Source: Histoplasma ohiense | Taxonomy: Eukaryota > Ascomycota > Eurotiomycetes > Onygenales > Ajellomycetaceae | NCBI GenBank assembly: GCA_017607445.1 | Contig: JAEVHH010000002.1 | Location: forward strand, 7,594,001 to 7,658,000 | Reading direction: 5' to 3' | Length of the DNA: 64,000 nt | Shown: one piece after another, positions 1-12,172 of the stretch | Numbering within the stretch: the stretch's first letter is position 1 | How the letters are laid out: each line of letters begins with the position of its first letter | Made by a program: the position numbers and the translations under genes | Notes under the pieces: generated by a model | Seen by the model: the letters and a program-made list of their open reading frames with translations, nothing else | Databases searched by the model: none | What the model was told of the DNA's origin: nothing

Positions 1-1
1 T

Positions 2-1480
2 GTTTCGAATTCCCCATGGCAACTGTATCCCTTCCTTCAGAAATTTTTTAGGGTGGCCGGTCTACCACCCGGGTCGTTTCATTTGAAACAGTACTCAGGG
101 ATGCTTCAAGGTATCTTCGAACCTGCAGCGGAGAAAAAGAGACCGATATTAGAAAGCATCATGCTTGACTTTCCCAACCGCAGGTTCATCTTAGTAGGCG
201 ATAGTGGAGAGGCAGACCTGGAAGTCTATACAGAATTAGCACTTGCTAATCCAGGTAGAATACTCGCGATATTCATTAGAGATGTGACAACGTCTCCGTC
301 CCATAAATTTTTCGATACATCGGTTACCCAATTTGAAAGGCCGCCGACTCGAACTCCCACACATGGGCCTCCCCTTCCAGAACGTTTGGGAGATCAGGAA
401 ACGCTCCCACCCATTTTGCCACCCCGCAACTATCCTAATCCGAAAGCTTCGGGTGATGTTGATTTAAGTGCTGGAGAAGAGCTTTCAGGGATGGATAACA
501 AGGAGCCTTCTAACGGTACATCTGAAAGTCGGCAAATACCTCCCATAAGGCCTTCCAAACCTGCTGTTCTTCGTAGCGGGGCTGTCGAAGGATACAGAGA
601 CAACAATGTGGACACAGTGTCGTCTAGCATTCGACGGAAGCCAGCGCCACCCCTCCCAGCAAAGCCCATAAGGTTATCCTCTTCACAATCGCAGGGACAA
701 GCTGAACGCCTTACTCTGCCCATCCGTTCAACACAAAAATTAGCTCATACCGGCCCGCAAGTGATTAGCCGTTTCTCAACCAACGAACCCCCGGTCAATA
801 ATGATAGTAATAATAGAAATGAGGAGAGCTACACATCTACTGTCCCAGATAAGGCTGCAAATATGTACGACCAGCTCCCGTCAGCACGACCGCAATGGAA
901 GAGTATTCCCACCACCGCCGCCGCCGCCGCCGCCACCCACACGCCTTCGTCAACTCATCAAACCTCGTCCTCACGCCCAACAACCAAAGAACCACCCCCA
1001 CCAGTCCCCCCACCCCGGCGCAGCACAACCCAATCCTTTATAAAACAAACCTCATCAATGAACCGAACCGCCCAGAATCCCTCGGGCGCCGCTCAGGATC
1101 TGCGAATGAGTAACACAACGCTCTCCCAACCCCCGTCTTCCTCCACCGTATCAACCACCCCGCCGCGTCTTGCACGCTCAACCACCAATATACCCTCACA
1201 ATTATCCCAACCGTCGTCCTCCCCTTCCCCATACCCAAACTCGTCGATATCCTCCTCTTCAGTTACACCTGGTCCCGCGGCCGCAGCAGCGCCAATGACG
1301 TTCAATAAGCGCGAGGACATGTGGAATAGGCGCTGGGCACGGGCGAAAGAGATTTTGGACAGGCAGGGGGTTTTGCTGATGACTTGGCGGGCTGGGGATG
1401 ATGTCCATGATGTTTGCGTTGGGTTGGTGGAGAGCGCGGAACGTGAAGGGAGAGCGGGAGGGAGCGTTGAGGTGAGGTAG
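2..1480 (+). CDS. APP1: App1-type phosphatidate phosphatase, C-terminal part (5' truncated by window edge)
   Basis: The frame is open from base 2, so the gene begins before the window; only the last 492 or so residues are present. The visible start of the fragment carries the end of the App1 catalytic domain (DUF2183), with SFHLKQYSGM, then FILVGDSGEAD and LEVY, a conserved block of this Mg-dependent, HAD-like lipid phosphatase that turns phosphatidate into diacylglycerol. In yeast App1 acts at cortical actin patches and endocytic sites. After it comes a long disordered Pro/Ser/Thr-rich tail with several PPPxP-type stretches that could bind SH3 domains, including six Ala from a GCC repeat near base 914. 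The last 60 residues (WNRRWARAKEIL onward) form a conserved charged end. The family call is firm; the physiological role is taken from yeast. Confidence 0.9.
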   Translation, partial: VSNSPWQLYPFLQKFFRVAGLPPGSFHLKQYSGMLQGIFEPAAEKKRPILESIMLDFPNRRFILVGDSGEADLEVYTELALANPGRILAIFIRDVTTSPSHKFFDTSVTQFERPPTRTPTHGPPLPERLGDQETLPPILPPRNYPNPKASGDVDLSAGEELSGMDNKEPSNGTSESRQIPPIRPSKPAVLRSGAVEGYRDNNVDTVSSSIRRKPAPPLPAKPIRLSSSQSQGQAERLTLPIRSTQKLAHTGPQVISRFSTNEPPVNNDSNNRNEESYTSTVPDKAANMYDQLPSARPQWKSIPTTAAAAAATHTPSSTHQTSSSRPTTKEPPPPVPPPRRSTTQSFIKQTSSMNRTAQNPSGAAQDLRMSNTTLSQPPSSSTVSTTPPRLARSTTNIPSQLSQPSSSPSPYPNSSISSSSVTPGPAAAAAPMTFNKREDMWNRRWARAKEILDRQGVLLMTWRAGDDVHDVCVGLVESAEREGRAGGSVEVR

Positions 1481-1607
1481 GGTGTAGCTGGGATGGGATA
1501 TTTGCTGGGCAGTTTAGTTATTGTTGTATTTATAGAGAAATATCGTGGGCTGGATAATATAGAATCGTTTAGATATCGCTGGCGACGGAATACAGATTTT
1601 TGTTCGT

Positions 1608-1659
<52 letters not shown>

Positions 1660-2575
1660 CAGCTCAACTTCTTAAAAGTTCCATTACATCTACTGCGTAT
1701 GCTAAGGTCACCATGGCTGTCAGCGTAATCACAATGGAAAGTATCATAAATAACAAAATGTTATTTATATATTTTTTTTTTTTTTTTTTTTTTTTCTTTT
1801 GCCTCTTTTTGGGTTTTCGTTGATATCTAGACTAAAAATACATATTTCTTCGTCAAACAACCACAGCATTTAATAATATCAGGTTAGAATCAAGCAAAGG
1901 CAAACAAAATATAAATACAAATAACGGCTGCTGATCTCGCATACTTTCAACCATTCTCTCTTGTCCTAGCCCGTGCCCTTCCAATGGGCTTGGAGAGACA
2001 GGGAAGCAAGAGACGTGTTGTATAAGTATAAAAGAGGATGGGTAATGGCCACAATAGATCGCAACCTGTAAAACAAAAAAGAGAACATGCGTACATGCGT
2101 ACATTCGTGCGTGCGTACATGCATACAAAAAATGGACTTGCTTTTGGAGCGCACCACCGATAACTGAGACAGATAAGATCAGGATCGATGGGCAATATGG
2201 ATCGTGATAAGGAACAGGAATGGGATTAAGGATAGGGAGCCCGAATAAAACCAGAGCAGAAAATATAGGCACAAGAACTGGACGTTGACAAAAACAGGAA
2301 CCCGAACAAATTCATATCAATCTGGTGTGTCGCTTCCAATTTATCAATTTAGGTGGAAGTGGGGAGGGAAAAGTATCAGCAATAGAATGACATAAAGCAA
2401 ATATAAAAGAAAATAACAAAAATAAAAATGTGAAAAGGGTGAAAAAGTAAAGTAGCAGAAAAGCAAAAATTAAAAAAAAAAAAAAAAAAATCGATTAGGC
2501 AGGTATGGAGCTTCTTTCTCTCTTCTCTTCTCTTCTCTTTTCTTTTCTGTTCTTTTCTTTTGTAGCTGAATAGAC
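1481..2575. other. Intergenic, convergent 3' ends, homopolymer tracts
   Basis: No gene seen. It separates the 3' ends of App1 (+) and the sugar transporter (-). It holds T40 followed directly by A11 (1609-1659), a second T run (1772-1795), an A run (2471-2490), CT-rich sequence (2511-2561), and degenerate repeats of GTACATGC near 2086-2125. Confidence 0.6.
1609..1659. repeat. T40-A11 homopolymer tract
   Basis: Forty T residues run straight into eleven A residues. The exact lengths may be affected by sequencing slippage. Confidence 0.8.
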
Positions 2576-4428
2576 TTAAACAGTGCTAGTCTCCACCTTA
2601 GTCATTGACTCTTCTCGGACTACAGTTTCAGGTGAAGCCAAGCCCATACGGGTAGCAAAGGTCTCGTGGGGTTCCCACTTGCTGCTTTTCTTGGGGCTGC
2701 TCTCGTCAAAAAGGCGATCAACTTGCTCGAGTGACAACCCCTTTGTCTCGTAGACGAAGAAATAGGAAAAGAGCATGGAGAGAGTGCAGGTTGTGCCCCA
2801 GATGAAAAAGACTTTGGAGCCCAGATTTGCCTTCTCGGAGTCGACGAGATAGGGAGTGATAAGGGCGAGGATCTGAGTGTTTAGGGTTAGTTTTGCTTTG
2901 GTCGTTTTATGTGTGCAGCTGCGGTGTGTGTTTTACGTAGGGAGAAACGGTTGGATGGCGGAGAGGATGAAATGATTGAAATTGCACTTACATAGTTCCA
3001 AAGCCAGTTAGACGCAGTGGAAAGAGCGACGCCTCGTGCGCGGATGGGAAGAGGGAATATCTCTCCGATTAACACCCACGCTCCTGGTCCCCAGGTGGAA
3101 GCAAATCCGCAGATGTAGAGGCAGACGAAAACGATCAGGCACATGGAAGCCGCGTTCGAGCCTGGGAGAGCAGTCCCAACAGCGGCAATGATGAATTCAC
3201 AAACAAGCATGGCCATTGCTCCGTAGATAAGGAGGCTTCGACGTCCGAAGCGTTCGATAATGTAAAACGAGGCCGGGGTGGATGCAACATTGACAACGTT
3301 GGTGATGATGGAAATCAAGAAGGGGTTTTGCAGCCCGCTTTGCTGGAAGAAGGTGGTTCCTGTCAGAGACTGTTAGTTTATCATGCGAGCTTTTTCCAGT
3401 TTTCCATTGGTTTATAGAGGGCATACCGTAGTCTGTAATTGGGAAGATGTGTCAGCATTTCTGTTCAGATTCATTGATGGCATAACAGGGACGTAAAACT
3501 TACAGAAAATAAAGTTGACTCCAGTTAGCTGCTGGAACATCTGTAACGCAGTGCCCAGGATTACGCGACGGAGATTTCCACTGGGAGAAAGACCGCCTTT
3601 GAAACAGTCGAGCCAACTGGTGCTCCTGACTCTAGACTCGTATTCGAAGTTGGCGATAATTTCAGCTAGCTCTGTTTTCACGTAGTCTGAGTCGACATGT
3701 TGTCCACGGATGCGAGAGAGAGAACCGGCAGCTGCGTCCAGCCTATTTTTTTTAACATAGTAACGCGGGGATTCTGGGAGAAAGTAGAGGCCCAGACCAA
3801 GGATAAGGGACCAAACAAGCTGGATTGCAATAGGAATGCGGTAGGATGCAGATGTGTCAAGCTTTTCTGTTGCTTTGCTGACACAGGCGGAGATGAGGAG
3901 ACCAATAGTGATAGCCCACTGATAGACGGAGACCATGGCACCTCGAAACCTCTTAGGAGCAATTTCAGAGACGTACAGGATCACGACAGAAGATATGCCG
4001 CCAACCCCAAGCCCAGCAACTAGCCGCCCGCCAACGAGATCATTAACTTTGCTTGCGCCAACTTGGATTGCCACGCCAACTGAAAACAACAAGCTGGAGA
4101 GCATAATGGTATAGCGGCGACCGAGGATCTCAGCTATCGAGCCGGAAACAAGAGCTCCCACAAACGTCCCAAGGGAGAGGACAGACACAATAAGAGACTT
4201 TTGCCAGGTTGCAATGTTGAATCCAGTCTGGTCAATATCCAGGGACACTGGATGGCCAAAGGCTTGCTTGAAAAAGGCCATGCCGAGGACTCCGTTGATG
4301 TAACCGGAGTCATAACCGAAGAGAATACCTCCAAAAGACGCGAATGCGCACAGAATATAAGCACGGGCTGTCATGGGAGCCTCGACGCGGTTCACGTCAG
4401 AGGTCCATGTAAGGTCATTTGAAGCCAT
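2576..4428 (-). CDS. MFS monosaccharide transporter
   Basis: Four exons: 4428-3504, 3432-3427, 3359-2992 and 2872-2576, giving 531 residues. This is a 12-helix sugar porter of the plasma membrane that probably imports hexoses. Visible signatures are GGILFGYDSGYINGV in helix 1, the GRR loop after helix 2, the GRLVAGLGVGG and PKRFRG blocks, PESPRYY before the central loop, QQLTGVNFIFYYG in helix 7, a second GRR, and VYETKGLSLEQ at the end. Exon 2 is a 6-base micro-exon (ACTACG) that completes FYYG; without it the conserved helix is broken. Introns have GTAAGT, GTATGC and GTAAGT donors. The substrate cannot be told from sequence; it most resembles glucose or related monosaccharide carriers. The start MASNDLTW fits the family length. 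Confidence 0.9.
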
Positions 4429-7144
4429 GATATCAAGCAGCGCTGGAAACTAGCCGTCAGCAACGGATAGAGGATGGATATGCTTACCAATATGGCCAAC
4501 AACAAAAAGATTACAGGAAAAGCACGACAACTACGGCGGAGAGGGAGGAGAAAAAAGGGCAGTTACGAAGAACTCACCTCCGGATAGATTTCTGAAGTTT
4601 GCGGTTGGCTATACGAACGCGAAATTTTTCGTGGTATGAAGCGATGGTAGAACTTGTATTAAACGATAGAGACGTTTATAGCGAAAGGGAGCTGATCGAA
4701 GGAAGTATTGCGAGACGTTGCGAGGTGGTAAGGAGTTGGAGGAAACGAGGGAACTGACGGAGTTTTTAAGCAGAACGCAGGACATACTGTAGTGGGTGAG
4801 CGGTAGGGCTGCGCACATCGCACACCAGCCAACGCACTCGGTAGGCCATTTCAGAGTTTAGAAAGTTTCCGCACATTCCTCAACATTGGTTTTATTCTGA
4901 GTTCAAGCCGGCCACTGGGTGGGAGAATGACGGTGACGAGAGAGTGCAGAATTCGGCTTAGAAAGAATGTCATTCCTAGCTAGGTAGACAGTAGACAGAC
5001 ATCTGCAGCAAATACTAGAGTCCAAAGTCTGGTAACTCCCCATCTGGTGCATTAGGGCAAACTCATTCCCTGGGCAACCCATGTTTCCCTTTGGGATGCG
5101 CGCTGTCGGGCGAAAACTTGCTAACGTTTACCAAAGTCAAGAATCTTACTATGGCAACTAGATCGACGATCTATATCAACGACAAGCGTAAATAGAATAC
5201 GCAACAAAGTCCCAGAGATCTCGAAGGGGCTAATGACGGGCTCGGACGGGCTTCTATGCGCGTTCCATTTTTAAATTTCATATTTTTTCTTCGCCCCTTT
5301 TCAGTCCCGCCATACAGCAGCGTACTAATCGAGAGTGATTGCTTTCATATCCATAGGCTCCGGAAATCAGATTCCCCTCTGCGCCACAGAAAAGAGCAAG
5401 CAGAGTTCATCAGTATTCCGGATATGCCAGTCCTGAAAAGGCTCCCGCCTGCTTTTGAACACGTGCATATCTCCTTTGGCCAAGCACCAGCTCATATGAT
5501 TTCTTTTGCTCCCTTCTCAGGGGTTCCAGGCAACTACCCACAGTCTAGGCACAGCAACAACTGAAAGAGTGACGAACGCACTCGAGTGGAAAAAGAGATA
5601 GATAGTCAATAACGTCACAGATCTGAAGTTTGAGCTGTGACTCGTGAGTTTTGGCCTAGAGCAGCAGCTCTAGCTCCAGCACATAGCAAAGACAGGTGCT
5701 TCATCCCCACTTTCCCAAAAAGAAAAAAAAAAACCACAAAAAGATTAAAATCGAAAATGAAATACTAGTAAACAGAAGTAGAGAAAAGAATGGGCAGAAT
5801 ACTAAAAGAGATGATTGACGTCGATTTAACCTTCGCCTGGTTGCTGGGATCCAAACTCTAAGCGGCGCTGATCCTCGCTCCGCCGTTATTTAGCCGCCAG
5901 ATTACCTTAGTTATCCGCCGTTTAAGCGCCCGAACGTTTATTTTGGCGTCATTGGTCTGTATCGTCAAGGTATTGTGTCGGTAAATTACAGCACCTGACA
6001 AAGTTTCGCTTTACTTTCCAATTTGGTCAGTTCTAAACAACATTTTCTACAGTTTCCGCTTGCGTCTCGGCCGGCAATAAGGCTCGGTTGGAAGCCTTAA
6101 CTTACTAGGTAGGTTTGTGAGTATCGCAAAGTGGAATTTGTGACCGCCATCTAAAACACTTGATACAACTTAATACAGGCATCTCAATCCTCGCACTATT
6201 CTGACAGGACGAGGGGTAGAATTAGGGGAATAATTAGCTATAGGTTAGAGCACTAGATTAGAAATCTAGGGCCAGTTAGAATGGTTAGCCTCTGAAAAAA
6301 CATACCTTTCTTATCATGCTAAACAGAGAACTGTTGTGGATTATGCAGAGATCATGTGACATAACCTGACTTTGAACTGGACACGAAGGTGGAGAGTAAA
6401 AAACATGCGTCCGCAGTTGAGCGCATCCGCCCACGGCCAGCTTGTTTGAAAGGTACGGAAGAAAAACGTGCAGATGGCGTGCTTGATTAACGGACCTTCA
6501 TCAAAATAGTACTTGTTGCATTATGTGTGGCCTAGACCCAACCGTTCCTCACATCTTCTATCTGCGAGAGTGGACGAAGTCAAGATTGGTAAAGGAAAAA
6601 CAATATCTTCACATAACTGACTAGATAACAAACATCTTTCCTGCGGAATACAATAGAATAGCCAAATCCTCTTCTCTCCCTTTCTTTTCCATGCAATCGG
6701 TTTCTCTCAACACCCTATGTACCTCTGACATATCCAGAAGAAAATCGAATAGAATAACAGCCAGAAACATATAACGTTACACAAAATCAGCCGGTCCTAA
6801 TATATATTTGTCTTCTCTTCTCTTCTTCTCTTCTTCTGTTCTGTTTTCATTTGTTCTCTTTCTTTTCTTTCCTTTATTTTTTTTTGAAAACATTTTTGCT
6901 TTTTGTTCATTTTTTTACCCTTTATATTTCGTTCGCGCGAGATCAATTTCGAATTCACGATGACATGGCCGACAAAAATCTATATTTTCTCCCTTTTAAG
7001 TCAGAGACAGACTTTCCACATTCGCTATTAACGTACATGTACAGTGGGGAGGGAATGAGAAGAAAAATGAAGGAATACTAACCATCCAGTCGGTTGCTTG
7101 TTCCTTGGTTTCATCAGCCAGCGCTGTACGCTATTGCACGACCA
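4429..7144. other. Intergenic, 2.7 kb between two minus-strand genes
   Basis: It contains the promoter of the sugar transporter and, at the right, the 3' flank of the 1,051-residue gene. ORFs here (longest about 100 codons at 5256-5564) have no recognisable content. CT- and T-rich stretches occur at 6810-6920. I see no RNA gene that folds convincingly. Confidence 0.5.
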
Positions 7145-10100
7145 TCAATTCCTCGTCGATGACATCGACGGATCCTCCGGCTCCTGAACCTTTTCGTTTC
7201 CGTCGTCTCCCGCCCGCTTATTTCCCTCACCACCGCTTGAGTGGATGTCCGGTTTAAGGTTTGGTGTGCCCTGCTGGGTTGAGCTTAAATCGATAGAGGA
7301 CTGATTTTTCCCATGGAGGCTTAGTAAATTATAATTAACACGGCCGACCCTCTCAATCTTCTCACGGAAATTCTCAGAAAACCCTTCTCCCAGATCAGGA
7401 TGAACTGTGTCGCGCCGGCTCGAACTAGGCTCTGTGTGCGACAAAGTTTCCTCAAGAAGCCCTGGGAAATTATCATGGTCAATCTGCTCCATCAGCTCAC
7501 GCAAGCCCTTATCCATATCAACCTGAATTTCACCCATTGAAACAGTAACTGGTTGCTCTTGTTGCATTGTTGCCGCCACTCTACTGGCCAAGGCATCAGG
7601 CGTGCTATGAAATGGCATGCTCTGCCCTGAAGAAGTGGAGGTTAAAGGATCCACAGTCCCCTCCATCTTCTCCTCCTTGGCGCTGTCCCAACCAGCAAAA
7701 AATTGCTCTAAGAGGTCGTCGAATGATTCGGGAGGTAAAAGAAGATTGTTGGCATCCCTCGTCATTCCCTTCACGTTAGGAGCCATGCCCATACCATGGG
7801 TCGGTGCTACGGGCACACAAACAGGCATTCCAATTGCGGTTGGAGCTGGTGCGGGTGGTTGTCCAGGTTCTTTCAAAACGGGTGAGCCTGGATGCGCCCC
7901 ACTATTGCCACCCTGTGGCATGACCGGATGTATAGGTATTCCATTCTCGTGGTTATCGTTCACGGATGGGGCCAAGCTGTTGATCTGTTGTAGTGCTGAG
8001 GACGCACTTGCGGACATTTCAACAGATTTGGGTGCCATCTGGCATCCATTCGGCTGCAAGCCAAGTGGGACTGGCGGCACACCCCAAACCCTACTAATGT
8101 TCCCGATGACTGGAGTTATACCATGCACAATAGGGGCCTGGAACCCTCCATTCCACCACAACCCCGGTGGTGGGGGTGGGCAAGGAGAATTACCAGTGCC
8201 AACCTTTCCCCCCCGTGGTTTACGCGGTTGCCCACGCTTCTGAGCTCCATTTTTTCTGTTACCGCGATTATTTACCACGAACCTCATGTCGTTCTCCTTC
8301 TGTGGGTTGGAGGGTAGTTGTTGAATGTGAGCATGAGCTGGAGACGGTCTGTTTCCATGCGTGTGTTCGTTTCCGCTCACGTTTACTTTCCAATTAGCAG
8401 GATCAGGATGGCTTGGAGCCGGACATCCAAAAATAGCCGGATAAGTGAATGTACCTCCTGCACCCGCAGTTGGCGCATCGGGACCTGGCGGGTTCCCAAA
8501 CTTGGGACGTTGAACGGAGTGCACGTCGAGAATATGTGCAGGGGAGTCTTGATATTGAGGAATGGTTGGGGCTGGAACTGGGGCTGGCCACTGCGCTGTA
8601 GGCGCTCTTGAATCTATTTCATGAGTCTCACAACTGCCCCCTGTGTCTATTTTCGGATATGGGCTACGGTATGGGACGCCAACTTGCGCAGCAGCCGAAT
8701 TGCCGTTTGGCCAAGGACCAGGGGTCGGATTATGGGCCACGCGATTCAGGAAACTATGATTGCTTGGATTTGCATGCTGGGCAGCGTATGTATTGCCCGT
8801 ATTTTCAATGCCTTGATTATTGACTGGCTGAACACCACTGTTAACTTGCTTGTGGGATTGCCCATTATGGAAATCGGGCTCAGTTGCATTTGGTCGAGGT
8901 CCAGCACCCATTCCGTTAGGATGCTGAACACCAGAGCTGATTTCATTCGATTTTGGCGGCATGATAAATCCGCCATTTGAAGGATTTGAATGAGACATGG
9001 TTTCAGAGGAAAAAATCTGGCCAGGCGCATGAGCACTAGAGGGGGGAAATTGTGAGTCTTGGGATCCCGCGTGAACCTCTGGCTGGTTTGCAGGCGTACC
9101 CAAATTAGCGAGAGCGGGATCGAAGGCTGGTGCACTGTGGTAAGGTACTGAAGGTTGACCGAATGCAGGAGTATTAACCGCGCCTATTTTGGTAACTGGG
9201 TTTCCCTGTGATATGCTCTGGTTAGGTTGATAAACGTCAATTCGGTACATGCCGTTGGTTGGTGGACGAGGTGCAGTCCCCATGCCTCCAGGAAAAATAG
9301 GTTGAATTTGAGAGAGGGATAACCCGAAACGGTGATCAGGCAGTGGGGTGTTTTGGCCAATATGTGGGTGCAGATGATGGTTTCCAATGCCGTTATTTGT
9401 TGCCCGCGAGCTAGGGATAGGATGCCCTCCATTCATTGGTGGGACATCATTGGACTGAAGGCGGGGCGGGATAATTATCCCGTTTTCTACTGGAAGATGC
9501 TGTGCATGCGGATGAGGCGGAGACAGATATTGTCGAGGAAGCTCAGGAAACTTTTCATAGGGACGTTGAGCCTCTCCGCTCTGGTATGCAACCATGTTGT
9601 TATTCTGTTCAGGGCGGTTGGGTGCATGGAACATCTCATTGTGATAATTCCCCTGCATTTGGGGAGGAATTCCAGGATCCCCTTCATGAAGCAGTTGAGC
9701 TGTTCCATTTTGTTGTGCAACCATATAAGTACTCTGGTTATTTTGGCTGGGCACATTCCAGGTTGCATTGTGATGAGTGTCGGGCATTCGTCCATGGAAA
9801 TTGCAGCCGTTGCCGTTGCCGTTGCCGTTGTTATTGATGTCGTTATTGCTGTGCGTATGCCCATTGCCGTTGCTGACCGGTTGTTGGACCCCGAATGAAG
9901 GATACATGGGCGGAGGATTCTGCATGTCACCCTGGCTATTCTGCAAATGGTGAAGCCCTTGCATCTCTGTATGCACATTGTTGGGCATTGCGGGATGTGG
10001 ACAAGCGGCCACCATGCTACCGTTACTATGGCATTTGATACCCGGCATACCATTGGTGGAATCATCGTTAGAGGTGGACGGGTTGTTGAAGGAGTAGGGG

Positions 10101-10300
10101 CCAGGGTTAGTGTTCAGCTGGACGAGGCCGCTGTTTGCCGCAATATCGTGTGGAAGGATCTGATGGTCGCCGTTGGAAGGCCTTAGAGGACTGGCACCTG
10201 GTGTCCCTGGCCAAGTGTATGATGTGCCAGCCATATTGTCGTACGCTTCGATACTCCACGGGCTGTGGTCTTTCTGGGAAGTTTGATGTTTTTGTGACAT
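7145..10300 (-). CDS. Large disordered Asn/Pro/Gly-rich protein, function unknown
   Basis: One uninterrupted frame of 1,051 residues. The start is supported by an in-frame TAA five codons upstream of ATG 10300. The protein is almost entirely low complexity: Asn, Pro, Gly, Gln, His and Ser dominate, with an NGNGNGNG run near residue 160 encoded by a GTTGCC repeat. Around residue 690 there is a basic, AT-hook-like stretch (KRGQPRKPRGGK). Around residue 855 an acidic, hydrophobic segment (SFDDLLEQFFAGWD) could be an activation or docking helix, and a second helix-prone stretch, GLRELMEQIDHDNFP, lies near 940. No enzyme fold, membrane segment or signal peptide is seen. A nuclear or RNA-granule role is possible from composition alone. 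I do not recognise the family. Confidence 0.75.
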   Translation of the reverse strand: MSQKHQTSQKDHSPWSIEAYDNMAGTSYTWPGTPGASPLRPSNGDHQILPHDIAANSGLVQLNTNPGPYSFNNPSTSNDDSTNGMPGIKCHSNGSMVAACPHPAMPNNVHTEMQGLHHLQNSQGDMQNPPPMYPSFGVQQPVSNGNGHTHSNNDINNNGNGNGNGCNFHGRMPDTHHNATWNVPSQNNQSTYMVAQQNGTAQLLHEGDPGIPPQMQGNYHNEMFHAPNRPEQNNNMVAYQSGEAQRPYEKFPELPRQYLSPPHPHAQHLPVENGIIIPPRLQSNDVPPMNGGHPIPSSRATNNGIGNHHLHPHIGQNTPLPDHRFGLSLSQIQPIFPGGMGTAPRPPTNGMYRIDVYQPNQSISQGNPVTKIGAVNTPAFGQPSVPYHSAPAFDPALANLGTPANQPEVHAGSQDSQFPPSSAHAPGQIFSSETMSHSNPSNGGFIMPPKSNEISSGVQHPNGMGAGPRPNATEPDFHNGQSHKQVNSGVQPVNNQGIENTGNTYAAQHANPSNHSFLNRVAHNPTPGPWPNGNSAAAQVGVPYRSPYPKIDTGGSCETHEIDSRAPTAQWPAPVPAPTIPQYQDSPAHILDVHSVQRPKFGNPPGPDAPTAGAGGTFTYPAIFGCPAPSHPDPANWKVNVSGNEHTHGNRPSPAHAHIQQLPSNPQKENDMRFVVNNRGNRKNGAQKRGQPRKPRGGKVGTGNSPCPPPPPGLWWNGGFQAPIVHGITPVIGNISRVWGVPPVPLGLQPNGCQMAPKSVEMSASASSALQQINSLAPSVNDNHENGIPIHPVMPQGGNSGAHPGSPVLKEPGQPPAPAPTAIGMPVCVPVAPTHGMGMAPNVKGMTRDANNLLLPPESFDDLLEQFFAGWDSAKEEKMEGTVDPLTSTSSGQSMPFHSTPDALASRVAATMQQEQPVTVSMGEIQVDMDKGLRELMEQIDHDNFPGLLEETLSHTEPSSSRRDTVHPDLGEGFSENFREKIERVGRVNYNLLSLHGKNQSSIDLSSTQQGTPNLKPDIHSSGGEGNKRAGDDGNEKVQEPEDPSMSSTRN

Positions 10301-12172
10301 ATTGACACTAAGATTTTATTGTCTGTGTGCAGTATAGGGTTTTTTTGACGCGGCAAATACTTGTTAAATATGGGACAGAGAGCAGTTGTCGAGTAAGTGA
10401 TAGATTGGCAGACAACTCGTTTATTGATGTTGGCTGATAGGTGACGTATAAGCACTATATATTGGAGCTTTCCTTGAGTAGGTGCAGGATGAGAGCGACT
10501 TGTGGACACACGATCGTAAGTTATCTTGAAGAATTTGTTGGCCTGACTATATGAGGAGATAGCGAAAGATGCTAATGTGTGGGTGAAAATAATGGATGGC
10601 TAGATTTCAAGGATCTAGATGATGTCAAAGATGGTTTTTTTCTGTTGCATTCAAAGAATGATGTGTATCAGAAATCCCAGAGAAGGCAAGGGAATCAAGA
10701 TGGTCGGGTTTGCTATGCGAACGAAAGCGGTTGTGATGGCGGGGAAAGGAGGAGGGGGCAGAGGGATAGGAGGTCAAAGACGCGAGGAGAAGGGAGGAGC
10801 GGGGGACGCCACCGCAGTCCCCCGGCAGAGTCAGCGCAATACTGCAGACAAAGTCTAAATTCCAGGGAATGGCCCTGTGTCTTCGATATACTAGTTGAAT
10901 GCTCGTCCAGAGGACTATTGTGCATATACCCTTTTGATCAAGTCGGCTGAGAGCTGAAGCTGTACATCTACTGTACATTACAAGTTTCATTTAATACAGT
11001 GGAAAACACACCACAATAATCCATTATTTACTACGATTTACGATTTTACGATTTGCTATTTACTACGAACTCGGGGTATCAATTGATATCTTACACCGTT
11101 TCTACAATTAGCTAGTGTGATTAGCGTTTCGCTGGGATGTCCAGGAGAATTCACCATTGTATGGAGGTACATATCTCCCAATGGAAACCTAAGAAAAGGC
11201 TTGGTTACGAGCAGGAAGCGGCATTTTCAAGCTGTAAAAGTAATAACGAAGCCTTCGATATTCTCAATATCAACACCCATATAGGTTTATCAATAATGTC
11301 GTCATGATCAAACTAAGAATTTTCTGGAGCGTTTAAATTGACGCAAGCCAAGACCCTGCGGCGCTTGTTGAACCTAATCCCTTATAAGCTCTGTATCACC
11401 CGGCGGTATGGTACAGTACCTTGTATCTAAAAATTACGGACAGCTCTTGACTAGGTGATGATGTCATATGGAAATTTGACAACACCGTGCAGAGTACTCA
11501 GCAAGTTACATCGCTTTTCCACATCCACACTTCTAGACTTATATTATCTATATTCAATTGAAAACAAAGAGGGTAGTTCATTGTTTTCTGACAGTTTTGT
11601 ATTCGTCTATCAGGCTGTAGACGAACAAGACCATTGTCCATATGTGTACCGAAAAAAAGCTGTAAGCACCGGCATAATCCTCGGACAAAGAATATAGATA
11701 CTGTTCAAGGAACAAAAGAAATCAATATTGCTGTGGCCCACCGTGTCAAACAAATTCAGGATTATCAATTATCGTTACCATCTCAGGGCGTCAATAATGG
11801 GGCCATCTGCAATACATAGGACCGCAATATCTACTCAATAAGATCAACAATTATGAGGGGTTTTAAGGTGCGAAGGGGAATTGTATGAATTACCATAAAC
11901 TAGTAGGTACGATCATGTATGTATATGGAGTGTGAGATCCCTCCAGGGTCCTCAGAAAGAACAAAGCGTAGATACATATGTTTTTGGAGCTACGATTGCC
12001 TAATTAGTCATCACCATAGACTAACTAGTGTGGGATTAGAGTGGCTATTACGTCATATGGTGGTGACCTGGATCAAGCAACAAATAAATCAAAAACGACC
12101 CTCATCTGTATATCACTCCATCCTTAGAAGTTCTCTTCCACAATCAATGTCATATTATTCGTGTTATTTATC
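10301..12172. other. Intergenic between divergent genes
   Basis: This 1.9-kb stretch lies between the divergent 7145-10300 (-) and 12173-13354 (+) genes and must hold both promoters. Short degenerate repeats (TTTACGATTT type) lie at 11029-11070. No coding region is supported. Confidence 0.5.

Noticed and set aside
6236..6300. Possible tRNA-Ser relic (AGA in a 7-base loop with a 5-bp stem)
   Set aside because: Only the anticodon arm folds; acceptor, variable and T arms do not form and no TTC-type T loop is present.
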